Positions 1 through 6,521 of a stretch of DNA of 64,000 nt are shown here, piece after piece. Source of the stretch: Microbacterium sp. (GTDB taxonomy: Bacteria > Actinomycetota > Actinomycetes > Actinomycetales > Microbacteriaceae); contig NZ_JAPSIY010000004.1 in assembly GCF_031178445.1 (NCBI RefSeq), forward strand, positions 248,001 through 312,000, written 5' to 3'. Each line of letters starts with the position of its first letter. Position 1 is the first letter of the stretch. Made by a program: the position numbers and the translations under genes. The notes under the pieces were generated by a model. The model searched no databases, was not told the origin of the DNA, and saw nothing but the letters and a program-made list of their open reading frames with translations.

Positions 1-44
1 CTGGAGCCGGCGACGACGCCGCCGTCCGGGCGCGGGTTCACTGA
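1..44 (+). CDS. possible 3' end of an upstream gene (partial)
   Basis: Frame 3 is open from the left edge to a TGA at 42-44 and would encode the last 13 residues of a protein (GAGDDAAVRARVH). The stop lies 4 nt before the GTG of the next gene, a spacing typical of an operon. Too little is visible to name it. Phosphonate-type alcohol dehydrogenases are often preceded by a HAD-family phosphonatase-like gene, but that is only a guess from context. The frame of the next gene is also open to the left edge, so this stop could be fortuitous. Confidence 0.3.
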   Translation, partial: GAGDDAAVRARVH

Positions 45-48
45 CGTC

Positions 49-1104
49 GTGCTGCGCCCGGCCGCGGTCGCCAAGGCGTTCCTCGGCGAGGGGCATCCGC
101 TCGAGACGATCGCCGTCCCCGGCGTCGCCCTCGCCGAGAACGATGTGCTGATCGCCGTCGAACTGTCGACGATCTGCGGCTCTGACGTGCACACCGTGCA
201 CGGGCGCCGACCGGCGCCGGTGCCGCTGGTGCTGGGGCACGAGAGTGTCGGGCGCGTGGTCGCGATCGGGTCGGCCGGTGCGCACGCCGTCGACGGCGCA
301 CCGCTGCGGCTCGGCGACCGCGTGGTGTGGTCGGTGACCGTGTCGTGCGGATCGTGCGACCGATGCGAGCGGGGCCTCACGCAGAAGTGCCGTGACCTCG
401 GCAAGTACGGGCACGAGCGGATCGGTGCGCATCGTGAGCTCACCGGTGGGTTCGCCAGCCACGTGCAGCTGCGCCGTGGAACGACGATCGTGCGGGTGCC
501 GGAGGCGCTGCCCGCCGCCGCGCTGGCCCCGGCGTCGTGCGCCACGGCCACCGCCTGGGCTGCCGTGGCGAGGGCGGCGCAGGTGCGCGACCTCGAAGAC
601 GCCAGGGTGCGGATCCACGGCGCAGGCCTGGTCGGCCTCACCGCCGCGGCCATCGCGGCGGAGCAGGGCGCCAGAGTGGAGATCTCCGACCCCAACCCTT
701 TGCGCAGGGCTCTCGCCGCCCGCTTCGGTGCGCGAGAGGAGCCCGACGCAGTGCGGCCCGAAGGGCCTGACGTCGTAATCGAGGCGTCCGGCCACGCCGT
801 GCCGGCAGCGCTCTCCGAGGTCGCCACCGGAGGAGTGGTGGTGCTCGTCGGCAGCGTGTTCCCGGCGGATCCGGTGCCGCTGGACGCCGAGTCGATCGTC
901 CGCCGGGTGGTGACCGTCGCAGGCGTTCACAACTACACGGGGTCGGAGCTGGCGGATGCGGTGGGCTTCCTCGCCGGGCGAGGGCGCGCCTACCCCTTCG
1001 CCGATGCCGTTGGGGTGGTGCGTCCCCTCTCCGAGCTGGACGCGGCCCTCGCCGAGGCCGCCGCACCGGCAGCGCCGCTGCGGGTCGGCGTCGTGGCGCG
1101 CTGA
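49..1104 (+). CDS. zinc-dependent alcohol dehydrogenase (MDR family), phosphonate-catabolism-associated type
   Basis: A 351-residue medium-chain dehydrogenase/reductase. The catalytic zinc region is seen as CGSDVHT (Cys43) and GHESVG (His64, Glu65). The structural zinc site is Cys100, Cys103, Cys106 and Cys114 in the usual C-x2-C-x2-C-x7-C spacing. A nucleotide-binding stretch (IHGAGLVGLTAAAIA) lies near residues 187-201. It should oxidise an alcohol or reduce an aldehyde with NAD(P). The overall look resembles the putative phosphonate-catabolism alcohol dehydrogenases (TIGR03366 type), but no phosphonate gene is visible, so the substrate is open. The GTG at 49 gives a normal N-terminus; the frame stays open to the edge, so an upstream start cannot be excluded. 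Confidence 0.8.
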   Translation: MLRPAAVAKAFLGEGHPLETIAVPGVALAENDVLIAVELSTICGSDVHTVHGRRPAPVPLVLGHESVGRVVAIGSAGAHAVDGAPLRLGDRVVWSVTVSCGSCDRCERGLTQKCRDLGKYGHERIGAHRELTGGFASHVQLRRGTTIVRVPEALPAAALAPASCATATAWAAVARAAQVRDLEDARVRIHGAGLVGLTAAAIAAEQGARVEISDPNPLRRALAARFGAREEPDAVRPEGPDVVIEASGHAVPAALSEVATGGVVVLVGSVFPADPVPLDAESIVRRVVTVAGVHNYTGSELADAVGFLAGRGRAYPFADAVGVVRPLSELDAALAEAAAPAAPLRVGVVAR

Positions 1105-1152
1105 GCGCCGGCGGGGCGATACGGCGGCGATGCCGGCGCCGGAACACGGGGA

Positions 1153-1890
1153 TCAGACCGGCATCGGGTAGCGCCTGCGCAGCAGGATGCGCTGCACAAG
1201 CGTCCAGGTCACCGTGACCACGAGGTACAGGGCGGCGGCCAGCGGCACGAACACGGCGAACGCCGCCGTCAGGTAGTGCAGTGCGTTCATCATGCCGAGC
1301 ATTCCTGGCGTTGCCAACGGCCCTTCCGCTGGCACCTGCGGGCGGAACCGGCGCCTGGTGATGTCGGCCACCACCAGGATCACGACGAGTACGACGGCCC
1401 AGACGAGCGCCGTCGCCATGTCCAGACCGCCGCCGATCGCCGAGAGCAGCGACGTGCCGAGCGGGGCCCCGAGCAGGTCGTGTGCGAGAAGCTCATTCGG
1501 ATGCCTCGCGATCTCGGGGCGTAGGAACAGGGTGTAGAGCACGCCGACGACAGCGGCCTGTACCAGCAAGGGCAGGCATCCTGCGAGCGGCGAGGCGTTC
1601 TCCGAGCGGTAGAGCTCGAGCATCTCCCGCTGCAGGCGCTCGGCGTTCTTGCCGTGCCGTTTCTGCAGTTCGCGCAGGCGAGGGGCGAGTCGGGCGCGCA
1701 TCTGCTCCGACTTGGCCTGGGAGACCCCGACGGGTATCAGGGCGGCGCGCACGATGACGGTCACGAGCATGACCGCGATCGCGGCGGAGGCGCCGCCGGC
1801 GACGGGTTCGAGAAGGTGCGACAGGGCGAGCAGCGCTCGGTAGGCGCCGTCGAGAAGAAGGGTCAGGGGCGGAAAGGCGAAGATGTCCAT
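1153..1890 (-). CDS. YidC/Oxa1-family membrane insertase paralogue
   Basis: A 245-residue protein with the Oxa1 core: a first membrane helix ending in VIVRAALIP with the conserved groove arginine (Arg48), a charged helical hairpin at about 58-96, then hydrophobic segments near 104-123, 157-176 and 205-233. It lacks the large periplasmic domain of Gram-negative YidC and the long basic tail of the housekeeping actinobacterial YidC. It is not next to rpmH/rnpA; it follows a DUF6412 gene 66 nt upstream. It is therefore probably a second, accessory insertase for a restricted set of membrane proteins. The fold is clear; the special role is inferred from position and size. Confidence 0.85.
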   Translation of the reverse strand: MDIFAFPPLTLLLDGAYRALLALSHLLEPVAGGASAAIAVMLVTVIVRAALIPVGVSQAKSEQMRARLAPRLRELQKRHGKNAERLQREMLELYRSENASPLAGCLPLLVQAAVVGVLYTLFLRPEIARHPNELLAHDLLGAPLGTSLLSAIGGGLDMATALVWAVVLVVILVVADITRRRFRPQVPAEGPLATPGMLGMMNALHYLTAAFAVFVPLAAALYLVVTVTWTLVQRILLRRRYPMPV

Positions 1891-1956
1891 GGGGTCCGTT
1901 CACGAGCGGGAAGGGTCGGCGGAGCGCCGCGATCCCGATCGCGAAGGACGAAGGGA

Positions 1957-2226
1957 TCACGCGGCGAGCGCGAACCCGGGAGCTCGTGGGCGTGGATGCC
2001 CGTCGGCATCCGGATCGCTCTGGGCGAGCAGCACTGTGGCGTCGACAGCGCCACCGGGGTGCACGGAGAGCCGGAGCCCCGAATGGGGGGCGGCGAGTGC
2101 GACGACCAGCGCCAGCACGGTCACCGCGACGAGCACTGCCGCGACGCCCAGGACCCCGTCGGTCAGGGGCACGGCGCCGAGGGCTGTCAGCAGCAGCTGC
2201 AGCAGCGTGCCGATCTTCTCGCCCAT
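1957..2226 (-). CDS. DUF6412-like small membrane protein
   Basis: An 89-residue protein with one long hydrophobic stretch (about residues 10-47), then a polar tail ending in LLAQSDPDADGHPRPRAPG. I recognise this tail as typical of a small Microbacteriaceae family, DUF6412, whose members often sit beside YidC paralogues, as here. The start is the ATG at 2226: a GGGAGG ribosome-binding site precedes it. A longer start at 2253 would run through that site. Function unknown; a partner or substrate of the adjacent insertase is a reasonable inference. Confidence 0.7.
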   Translation of the reverse strand: MGEKIGTLLQLLLTALGAVPLTDGVLGVAAVLVAVTVLALVVALAAPHSGLRLSVHPGGAVDATVLLAQSDPDADGHPRPRAPGFALAA

Positions 2227-2280
2227 GTGGCCTCCCTCGCGAAGAGGGTACACCGCCAGCCTGCCGGCCCGCCGCGAACG

Positions 2281-2778
2281 TCAGCCGTCCTTGACCTCCT
2301 GGCCCTCGCGCTCGGACTCCTGGCCCGCCCGCTCAGCGGAGTAGTCGGGGCGTCGCGGCTGCGGAGGCTGGTCGGACAGTTCGCCACCCTCCCGGCCACC
2401 GAACGGCCGTCCGTGATCGGCGAACTCGTCGCGCTGGAACACGAGCGTCCACTCTCCGATGGTGAATCGCGCACCCGTTCGCAGGATCTCGGACCGCTCA
2501 CCGGCCAGTCCTTCCGCGCTGTTCGCGTTCATCTCCCCCTCGCCGTGCAGAGTGAGCACGTACTCGTCCCGGTCGTCATGGACGATCGTGGCATGCACGG
2601 GATCCGCGCCTGCCAGCAGCAGATCACTGCCCGCCGCCGAGCCCAGACTCACCCTGTCGCCGGTGATCTCGAACACCGATCGATCCGCGTCGTCGCGGGA
2701 GACGAGCAGACGCGGCTCACCAGCCCCCCAGGATGCGTGCGTGGTCATGTCGCCGTGCTTCTCCGGCATTTCGCTCAT
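2281..2778 (-). CDS. FHA domain-containing protein
   Basis: A 165-residue protein. The middle (about residues 25-120) matches a forkhead-associated fold, which binds phosphothreonine: RVSLGSAAGSDLLLAG is the R-x-x-x-G-x-x-x-x-D/N start, VHATI the S/H-x-H-like turn, and ARFTIGEWTLVF the closing strands. The canonical Ser/His pair is altered, so phosphopeptide binding should be tested rather than assumed. The tail is charged and Pro/Glu-rich. The ATG at 2778 is chosen because GGAGGAGG precedes it; a longer frame exists. It lies 26 nt downstream of the CBS gene and is probably co-transcribed. No kinase is adjacent; the nearest in the window is at 56.6 kb. Confidence 0.75.
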   Translation of the reverse strand: MSEMPEKHGDMTTHASWGAGEPRLLVSRDDADRSVFEITGDRVSLGSAAGSDLLLAGADPVHATIVHDDRDEYVLTLHGEGEMNANSAEGLAGERSEILRTGARFTIGEWTLVFQRDEFADHGRPFGGREGGELSDQPPQPRRPDYSAERAGQESEREGQEVKDG

Positions 2779-2804
2779 ATCTCCTCCTCCGGGACGGCCG
2801 GCCG

Positions 2805-3218
2805 TCAACGCGAGATGCGCTCGACGGTCTCGCCGGTGGTCTCTGCTCCGAGGTGCCGCGCGATGTCGGCCTGGCTGATGATGCCGACCAGGTGGTGGTC
2901 CGCGATCACAGGCACGCGCCGCACCTGGTGGCGGCGCATGACCTCGACGGCCGCCTCGATGTCATCATCCGCACTCACCGTGATCGGCGTGCCGTTCGCC
3001 AGGCGTCCAGCATTCGTCGTGTCGGGATCCTGCCCCTCGGCCACGGCCTTCACCACGATGTCGCGGTCGGTCAGCATCCCCTTCAGGCGGCCGTCCTCTC
3101 CGCAGATCGGCAGCGCCCCCACGTCCAGTTCCCGCATCATCTCGGCGGCGATCGTGAGCGCATCGTTCTCTCCGATGCATTTGGCACCCGCTGTCATGAC
3201 GTCTCGCGTCAGCGTCAT
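2805..3218 (-). CDS. CBS domain pair protein
   Basis: About 137 residues made of two CBS motifs (roughly 8-60 and 72-130) with the usual LTDRDIVVKA and GIISQADIARHL helices. Stand-alone CBS pairs (hypoxic-response-protein-1 type) bind adenine nucleotides or act as redox and energy sensors. Start: ATG at 3218 with AAGGGA upstream; a GTG two codons earlier (3224) is possible. First gene of a minus-strand run CBS / FHA / DUF6412 / YidC paralogue with gaps of 26-66 nt. A stress or energy-sensing role is inferred from the family. Confidence 0.8.
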   Translation of the reverse strand: MTLTRDVMTAGAKCIGENDALTIAAEMMRELDVGALPICGEDGRLKGMLTDRDIVVKAVAEGQDPDTTNAGRLANGTPITVSADDDIEAAVEVMRRHQVRRVPVIADHHLVGIISQADIARHLGAETTGETVERISR

Positions 3219-3393
3219 CGCCACATTCCCTTCGTACGTGTTTCGTGCCGTGCATGTGTTGGTGCAATCGACGCTAGAGAGTGCACCGCGGCCGGCTAAT
3301 GGGGTTGACAGTTCGCACCCGGTCCGTCAAGGCTCTATCTGCCGGCGTGCGGCGACGTCAGGATCCGGGTACGACACGGGGAGGGAGCACGAC

Positions 3394-3501
3394 ATGTCTG
3401 AACAGGAGCCGATCGGAGCCAGGACGATCTTCTGGATGTGGATGGGCACGTTGCTGGCCGGTTTCGTCGCGATGGCGATCGTGCTCATGGCAGGGCGATG
3501 A
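3394..3501 (+). CDS. 35-residue single-pass membrane peptide
   Basis: A very small gene: ATG at 3394 behind GGGAGG, 35 codons, TGA at 3499-3501. The peptide has a polar start (MSEQEPIGA) and one membrane helix (about residues 12-33) and ends in GR. Its stop overlaps the ATG of the next gene as ATGA, so translation is coupled. Small membrane peptides coupled to a membrane protein are often stabilising subunits; that role is inferred. Gene finders will tend to miss it. Confidence 0.65.
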   Translation: MSEQEPIGARTIFWMWMGTLLAGFVAMAIVLMAGR

Positions 3502-4190
3502 GCATCGTGCGCTTTCCGCGATCGTTGCGCGACAACGCGCTCAGTCTGTTCTTCTTCGTCATCTTCGTGCTCGCGCTGATCGGCCAATCGATCGCCGGAT
3601 TCCTGCGTAACAACGAGGAACTCGCTCAGCACGGCATGCCGGAGCAGGGTTATCTGTCGTTCGTATTCTCCAGCGACTTCATCGTGGACGTCGCAGAGAA
3701 CTGGCAATCGGAGTTCCTGCAGTTCCTGCTGTTCATCGCGGCGACCGTGTGGCTCGTTCAGCGCGGCTCCCCCGAGTCGAAGAAACCCGGCGACGAGGGG
3801 GTCGGCACCGACGAGGATCAGAAGGTCGGTCGTCACGCCCCTGCGGATGCTCCGAAGTGGGCCCGCGTCAGCGGCTGGCGCCGTGTCGTGTACGAGAACT
3901 CGCTGGTCATCGTGATGGGCGCCATCTTCGCGCTGTCATGGCTGATGCAATCACTCAGTGGCACCGTGGTGATGAATCAGGAGAACGCCGAGCACGGCAC
4001 AGCGCCGGTGACCTGGGGCGAGTACGTCGTCTCGCCCGAGTTCTGGGATCGCACCCTGCAGAACTGGCAGAGTGAGTTCCTGGCCGTCGGCACGATGGTC
4101 GCCTTCTCGATCTTCCTGCGACAGCGGTCGTCGGCCGAAGCGAAGCCGGTCGGCGCCCCTCACACCGAGTCGGCAGAAGAGTCTCAGTGA
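3498..4190 (+). CDS. DUF6766-like membrane protein
   Basis: A 230-residue membrane protein built as an internal duplication: each half has a hydrophobic helix, an extracytoplasmic segment with a W(Q)SEFL motif (NWQSEFLQF and NWQSEFLAV), then another helix. That gives about four membrane segments, with a charged cytosolic linker near 100-130 and a polar tail. I recognise it as the DUF6766 type. The start at 3498 (ATGA overlap with the 35-residue peptide) is preferred to the ATG at 3438, which lies inside that peptide gene. Function unknown; the two genes form a unit, possibly stress-related. Confidence 0.7.
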   Translation: MSIVRFPRSLRDNALSLFFFVIFVLALIGQSIAGFLRNNEELAQHGMPEQGYLSFVFSSDFIVDVAENWQSEFLQFLLFIAATVWLVQRGSPESKKPGDEGVGTDEDQKVGRHAPADAPKWARVSGWRRVVYENSLVIVMGAIFALSWLMQSLSGTVVMNQENAEHGTAPVTWGEYVVSPEFWDRTLQNWQSEFLAVGTMVAFSIFLRQRSSAEAKPVGAPHTESAEESQ

Positions 4191-4209
4191 CGTCTTCAGC
4201 GGCGCCGAT

Positions 4210-4521
4210 TCACTCCTCGTTCTCGACCTGCTCCGGTAGGAGCATGATTCCGCCGCTGGTGTTCGCGGAGTGCGCCATCGCGGTGATCCATTCGGCGCTG
4301 AGTTCGGGCGGCTCCGGCTCGTCGAAGACGAAGCGGAGGGGGATGGACGGGTGCAGCCAGATCGTGGTGCGCCCCGGTTCGGCGCCATCGGGGTGCTGCC
4401 AGGAGAGGGTGAAGCTCTCGTTGCGTCGCAGCTTCGTGGCCACCACCACCTTGAGGTGAGCGAGTGCACGATCCTCGACCATTATCGGATCGCGGCTCCC
4501 GCCGTAGTAAAGCAAGCCCAT
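4210..4521 (-). CDS. small DUF7882-like protein (copy A)
   Basis: A 103-residue soluble protein. It shares with the divergent neighbour at 4606 the pattern VEDRAL-HL, KLRR-E-F--SW, GRTT-WLH, a WI-A-A--AN block and a final L-PE. Such proteins are common in Microbacteriaceae; I recall them under the misleading label ATP-dependent DNA ligase, but there is no ligase motif (no KxDG) and the length is far too short. Function unknown. Expression is probably leaderless: TAGCTT lies 6 nt before the ATG. Confidence 0.7.
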   Translation of the reverse strand: MGLLYYGGSRDPIMVEDRALAHLKVVVATKLRRNESFTLSWQHPDGAEPGRTTIWLHPSIPLRFVFDEPEPPELSAEWITAMAHSANTSGGIMLLPEQVENEE

Positions 4522-4527
4522 GCCGAT

Positions 4528-4533
4528 AAGCTA
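4528..4533 (-). promoter_or_regulatory. leaderless -10 (gene at 4210)
   Basis: TAGCTT, 6 nt before ATG 4521. Confidence 0.65.
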
Positions 4534-4605
4534 GCCGGGCGGGGGTCGGTAATCCAAGAAACTCGCCGACTGCGGTGGCGAACGACGAGCAGAGGTTGGG
4601 CATCC

Positions 4606-4947
4606 ATGGGCAAGTTCATCTACGACGGCACGGTCAAGACCGAGGTCGAGGACCGTGCCCTGACGCATCTGCAGCTCGTCATCACCGCGAAGCTGCGCCG
4701 TGGAGAGCCGTTCCCGTTCAGCTGGCGTGAGGACCCGAGCGTGGGCGGCGGTCGCACCACGGTGTGGCTGCACTCGGCCAGTTCGCTCGTGTTCAAGTAC
4801 TACGGCAGCCGGAAGCCGGCGATCAATCGGGCGTGGATCGAGGCGCTCGCCTTCACCGCGAACTCGCCCGCCGGGCTGCACCTCGTTCCGGAACCGGCCG
4901 AGGAGCCGCAGGCCGACGACGTCAACGCAGCCCCGACCGTCGCCTGA
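4606..4947 (+). CDS. small DUF7882-like protein (copy B)
   Basis: A 113-residue paralogue of the gene at 4210-4521, facing away from it across 84 bp. The core (MGKFIYDGTV, VEDRALTHLQ, KLRRGEPFPFSW, GRTTVWLH) aligns end to end with copy A, and the C-terminal acidic tail is longer. The ATG at 4606 is chosen because the homology starts there and GAGG lies upstream. No catalytic motif seen. The conserved Trp, Arg and His positions suggest a small compact domain; the role is unknown. Confidence 0.7.
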   Translation: MGKFIYDGTVKTEVEDRALTHLQLVITAKLRRGEPFPFSWREDPSVGGGRTTVWLHSASSLVFKYYGSRKPAINRAWIEALAFTANSPAGLHLVPEPAEEPQADDVNAAPTVA

Positions 4948-5082
4948 TCGCGCCCGTCGTCAGAATCTCTCCCGCACTCTCGGAGGCGTGCAGCCGCTAC
5001 GTCACCCTGCCGCGCGGCGTCAACCCCCGCGCGCGACCGGCGACGGACTCGTAGCGTCGAAGTCGACGAGAGGAATGATGAC

Positions 5083-5538
5083 ATGGAGAAGGTCACGGCC
5101 GAGATCGAAGTCGACGCTCCCGTGCGTCGCGTGTACGAACAGTGGGCGCGTCTGGAGGAGCTCCCCTCGTTCATGTCGATGGTCGAAGAGGTTCGCCGTA
5201 CCGGTGACGACCTGACTCACTGGACGGTGCGGGTGGCAGGCGTGCGACGCGAGTTCGACGCCAGAACCACGGAGCTGGTCCCCGACGAGCGGATCTCATG
5301 GGTGAGCGTCGCTGAGGAGATGCATTCGGGTACGGTGCGCTTCGTCGCGCTCGACGCGCAGCGCACCCGCGTCTCGGTCGAGCTCGGCTGGGCGCCGAAG
5401 TCGTTCATCGAGAAGGCGGGTGCCGTGCTGCACCTCGATCAGGGAGCGGTGGAGGAGGATCTGCGCCGCTTCAAGGAGAACATCGAGGGCGAAGGCCGCG
5501 GCACGGTCGCGGGCGGCGATCCCGGTCTGCGTCCCTGA
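5083..5538 (+). CDS. SRPBCC (START/cyclase-dehydrase-like) protein
   Basis: A 151-residue protein of the polyketide cyclase/dehydrase and lipid-transport fold: VTAEIEVDAPVRRVYEQW at the start, the LEELPSFM helix, strands through the middle, and a long C-terminal helix (about 115-142). Proteins of this type hold a hydrophobic ligand; the closest look is the COQ10/cyclase-dehydrase branch found among actinobacterial stress genes. A ribosome-binding site (GAGAGGAATGATGAC) precedes the ATG. No ligand can be named. Confidence 0.75.
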   Translation: MEKVTAEIEVDAPVRRVYEQWARLEELPSFMSMVEEVRRTGDDLTHWTVRVAGVRREFDARTTELVPDERISWVSVAEEMHSGTVRFVALDAQRTRVSVELGWAPKSFIEKAGAVLHLDQGAVEEDLRRFKENIEGEGRGTVAGGDPGLRP

Positions 5539-5561
5539 GTCGGCCGACGAGGTGGTCCACG

Positions 5562-6521
5562 GTGACCCGGATCGGATTCCACGCCTCCCACGAGCAGCAC
5601 GCGCCGAGCAAGCTGCTGCGTGACGTCATCCGTGCCGAACAGGTCGGGTTCGACGAGGCCATGTGCTCGGATCACTTGGCCCCGTGGCTCACGGCGCAGG
5701 GAGAGTCCGGTTACGCATGGTCGTGGCTCGGTGCCGCCCTCGCGCGCACCGATCTGCCGATCGGTCTGGTCACGGCGCCGGGACAGCGCTATCACCCGGC
5801 GGTCCTAGCCCAGGCGCTCGCGACTCTCGAGGAGATGTTCCCCGGTCGTGCGTGGGCGGCCCTGGGCAGCGGCGAGGCGCTGAACGAGCACGTGACCGGT
5901 GACACATGGCCGCCCAAGGACGACCGCGACGCCCGTCTGCTCGCATCGGCCACCGCGATGCGGAGACTGCTGGAGGGCGAGGAGGTCGACTCGGACCCGC
6001 CCGTACGCATGCATCGGGCACGCCTGTGGAGCCTGCCCTCGTCCCCGCCACCACTGCTCGCGGCTGCGATCAGCCCGCACACGGCGGCCATGGTCGCACC
6101 GTGGGCAGATGGCCTGATCACCGTCGGCGCCGACGCTGCGAGCGTGCGCGAGAGCCGCGACGCCTACGTCGACGCCGGTGGCCGCGGCCGCACACTGCTT
6201 CAGCTTCACATCAGCCTCGAACCGACCGAGGAGCAGGCGCTGGACGCGGCACGCACTCAGTGGGCGCAGGCCACGGTGCCGCCCGAGCTGATGTGGGATC
6301 TCGACAGTCCCGAGGCCTTCGAATCCCATGCCGATCCCACCGACGAGAAGCTGCGCGCTGCGGTGATCGTCGGATCCGAGACGGATGAGGTCGCCGAGCG
6401 GATCGCGACGGTCGCGTCGGGTTTCGACGCCGTGTTCCTGCACCAGGTCGGGCTCGATCAGCCGGCTTTCCTGGAACGGTGCGAGTCTGAACTGCTCCCG
6501 GCACTGCGGAGGCTGCTGTGA
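5562..6521 (+). CDS. LLM-class flavin-dependent oxidoreductase (TIGR03885-like)
   Basis: A 319-residue luciferase-like TIM barrel: RIGFHASHEQ at the start, SDHLAPW near residue 37, AALGSGEALNEHV in the middle. It resembles the TIGR03885 group, described as luciferase-like enzymes that use FMN rather than F420. Start is GTG at 5562, 24 nt after the SRPBCC stop. It overlaps the next gene by 4 nt (GTGA), so translation is coupled to the GH13 enzyme. Substrate unknown; the pairing with a trehalose-synthase-like enzyme suggests a shared physiological setting, not a known pathway. Confidence 0.75.
   Translation: MTRIGFHASHEQHAPSKLLRDVIRAEQVGFDEAMCSDHLAPWLTAQGESGYAWSWLGAALARTDLPIGLVTAPGQRYHPAVLAQALATLEEMFPGRAWAALGSGEALNEHVTGDTWPPKDDRDARLLASATAMRRLLEGEEVDSDPPVRMHRARLWSLPSSPPPLLAAAISPHTAAMVAPWADGLITVGADAASVRESRDAYVDAGGRGRTLLQLHISLEPTEEQALDAARTQWAQATVPPELMWDLDSPEAFESHADPTDEKLRAAVIVGSETDEVAERIATVASGFDAVFLHQVGLDQPAFLERCESELLPALRRLL

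Noticed and set aside
1654..3393. Plus-strand open frame spanning YidC, DUF6412, FHA and CBS genes
   Set aside because: Antisense to four genes with clear domains; only its last part, the small peptide at 3394, is supported.
4210..4947. ATP-dependent DNA ligase label for the small paralogues
   Set aside because: No nucleotidyl-transferase motif and only about 100 residues.
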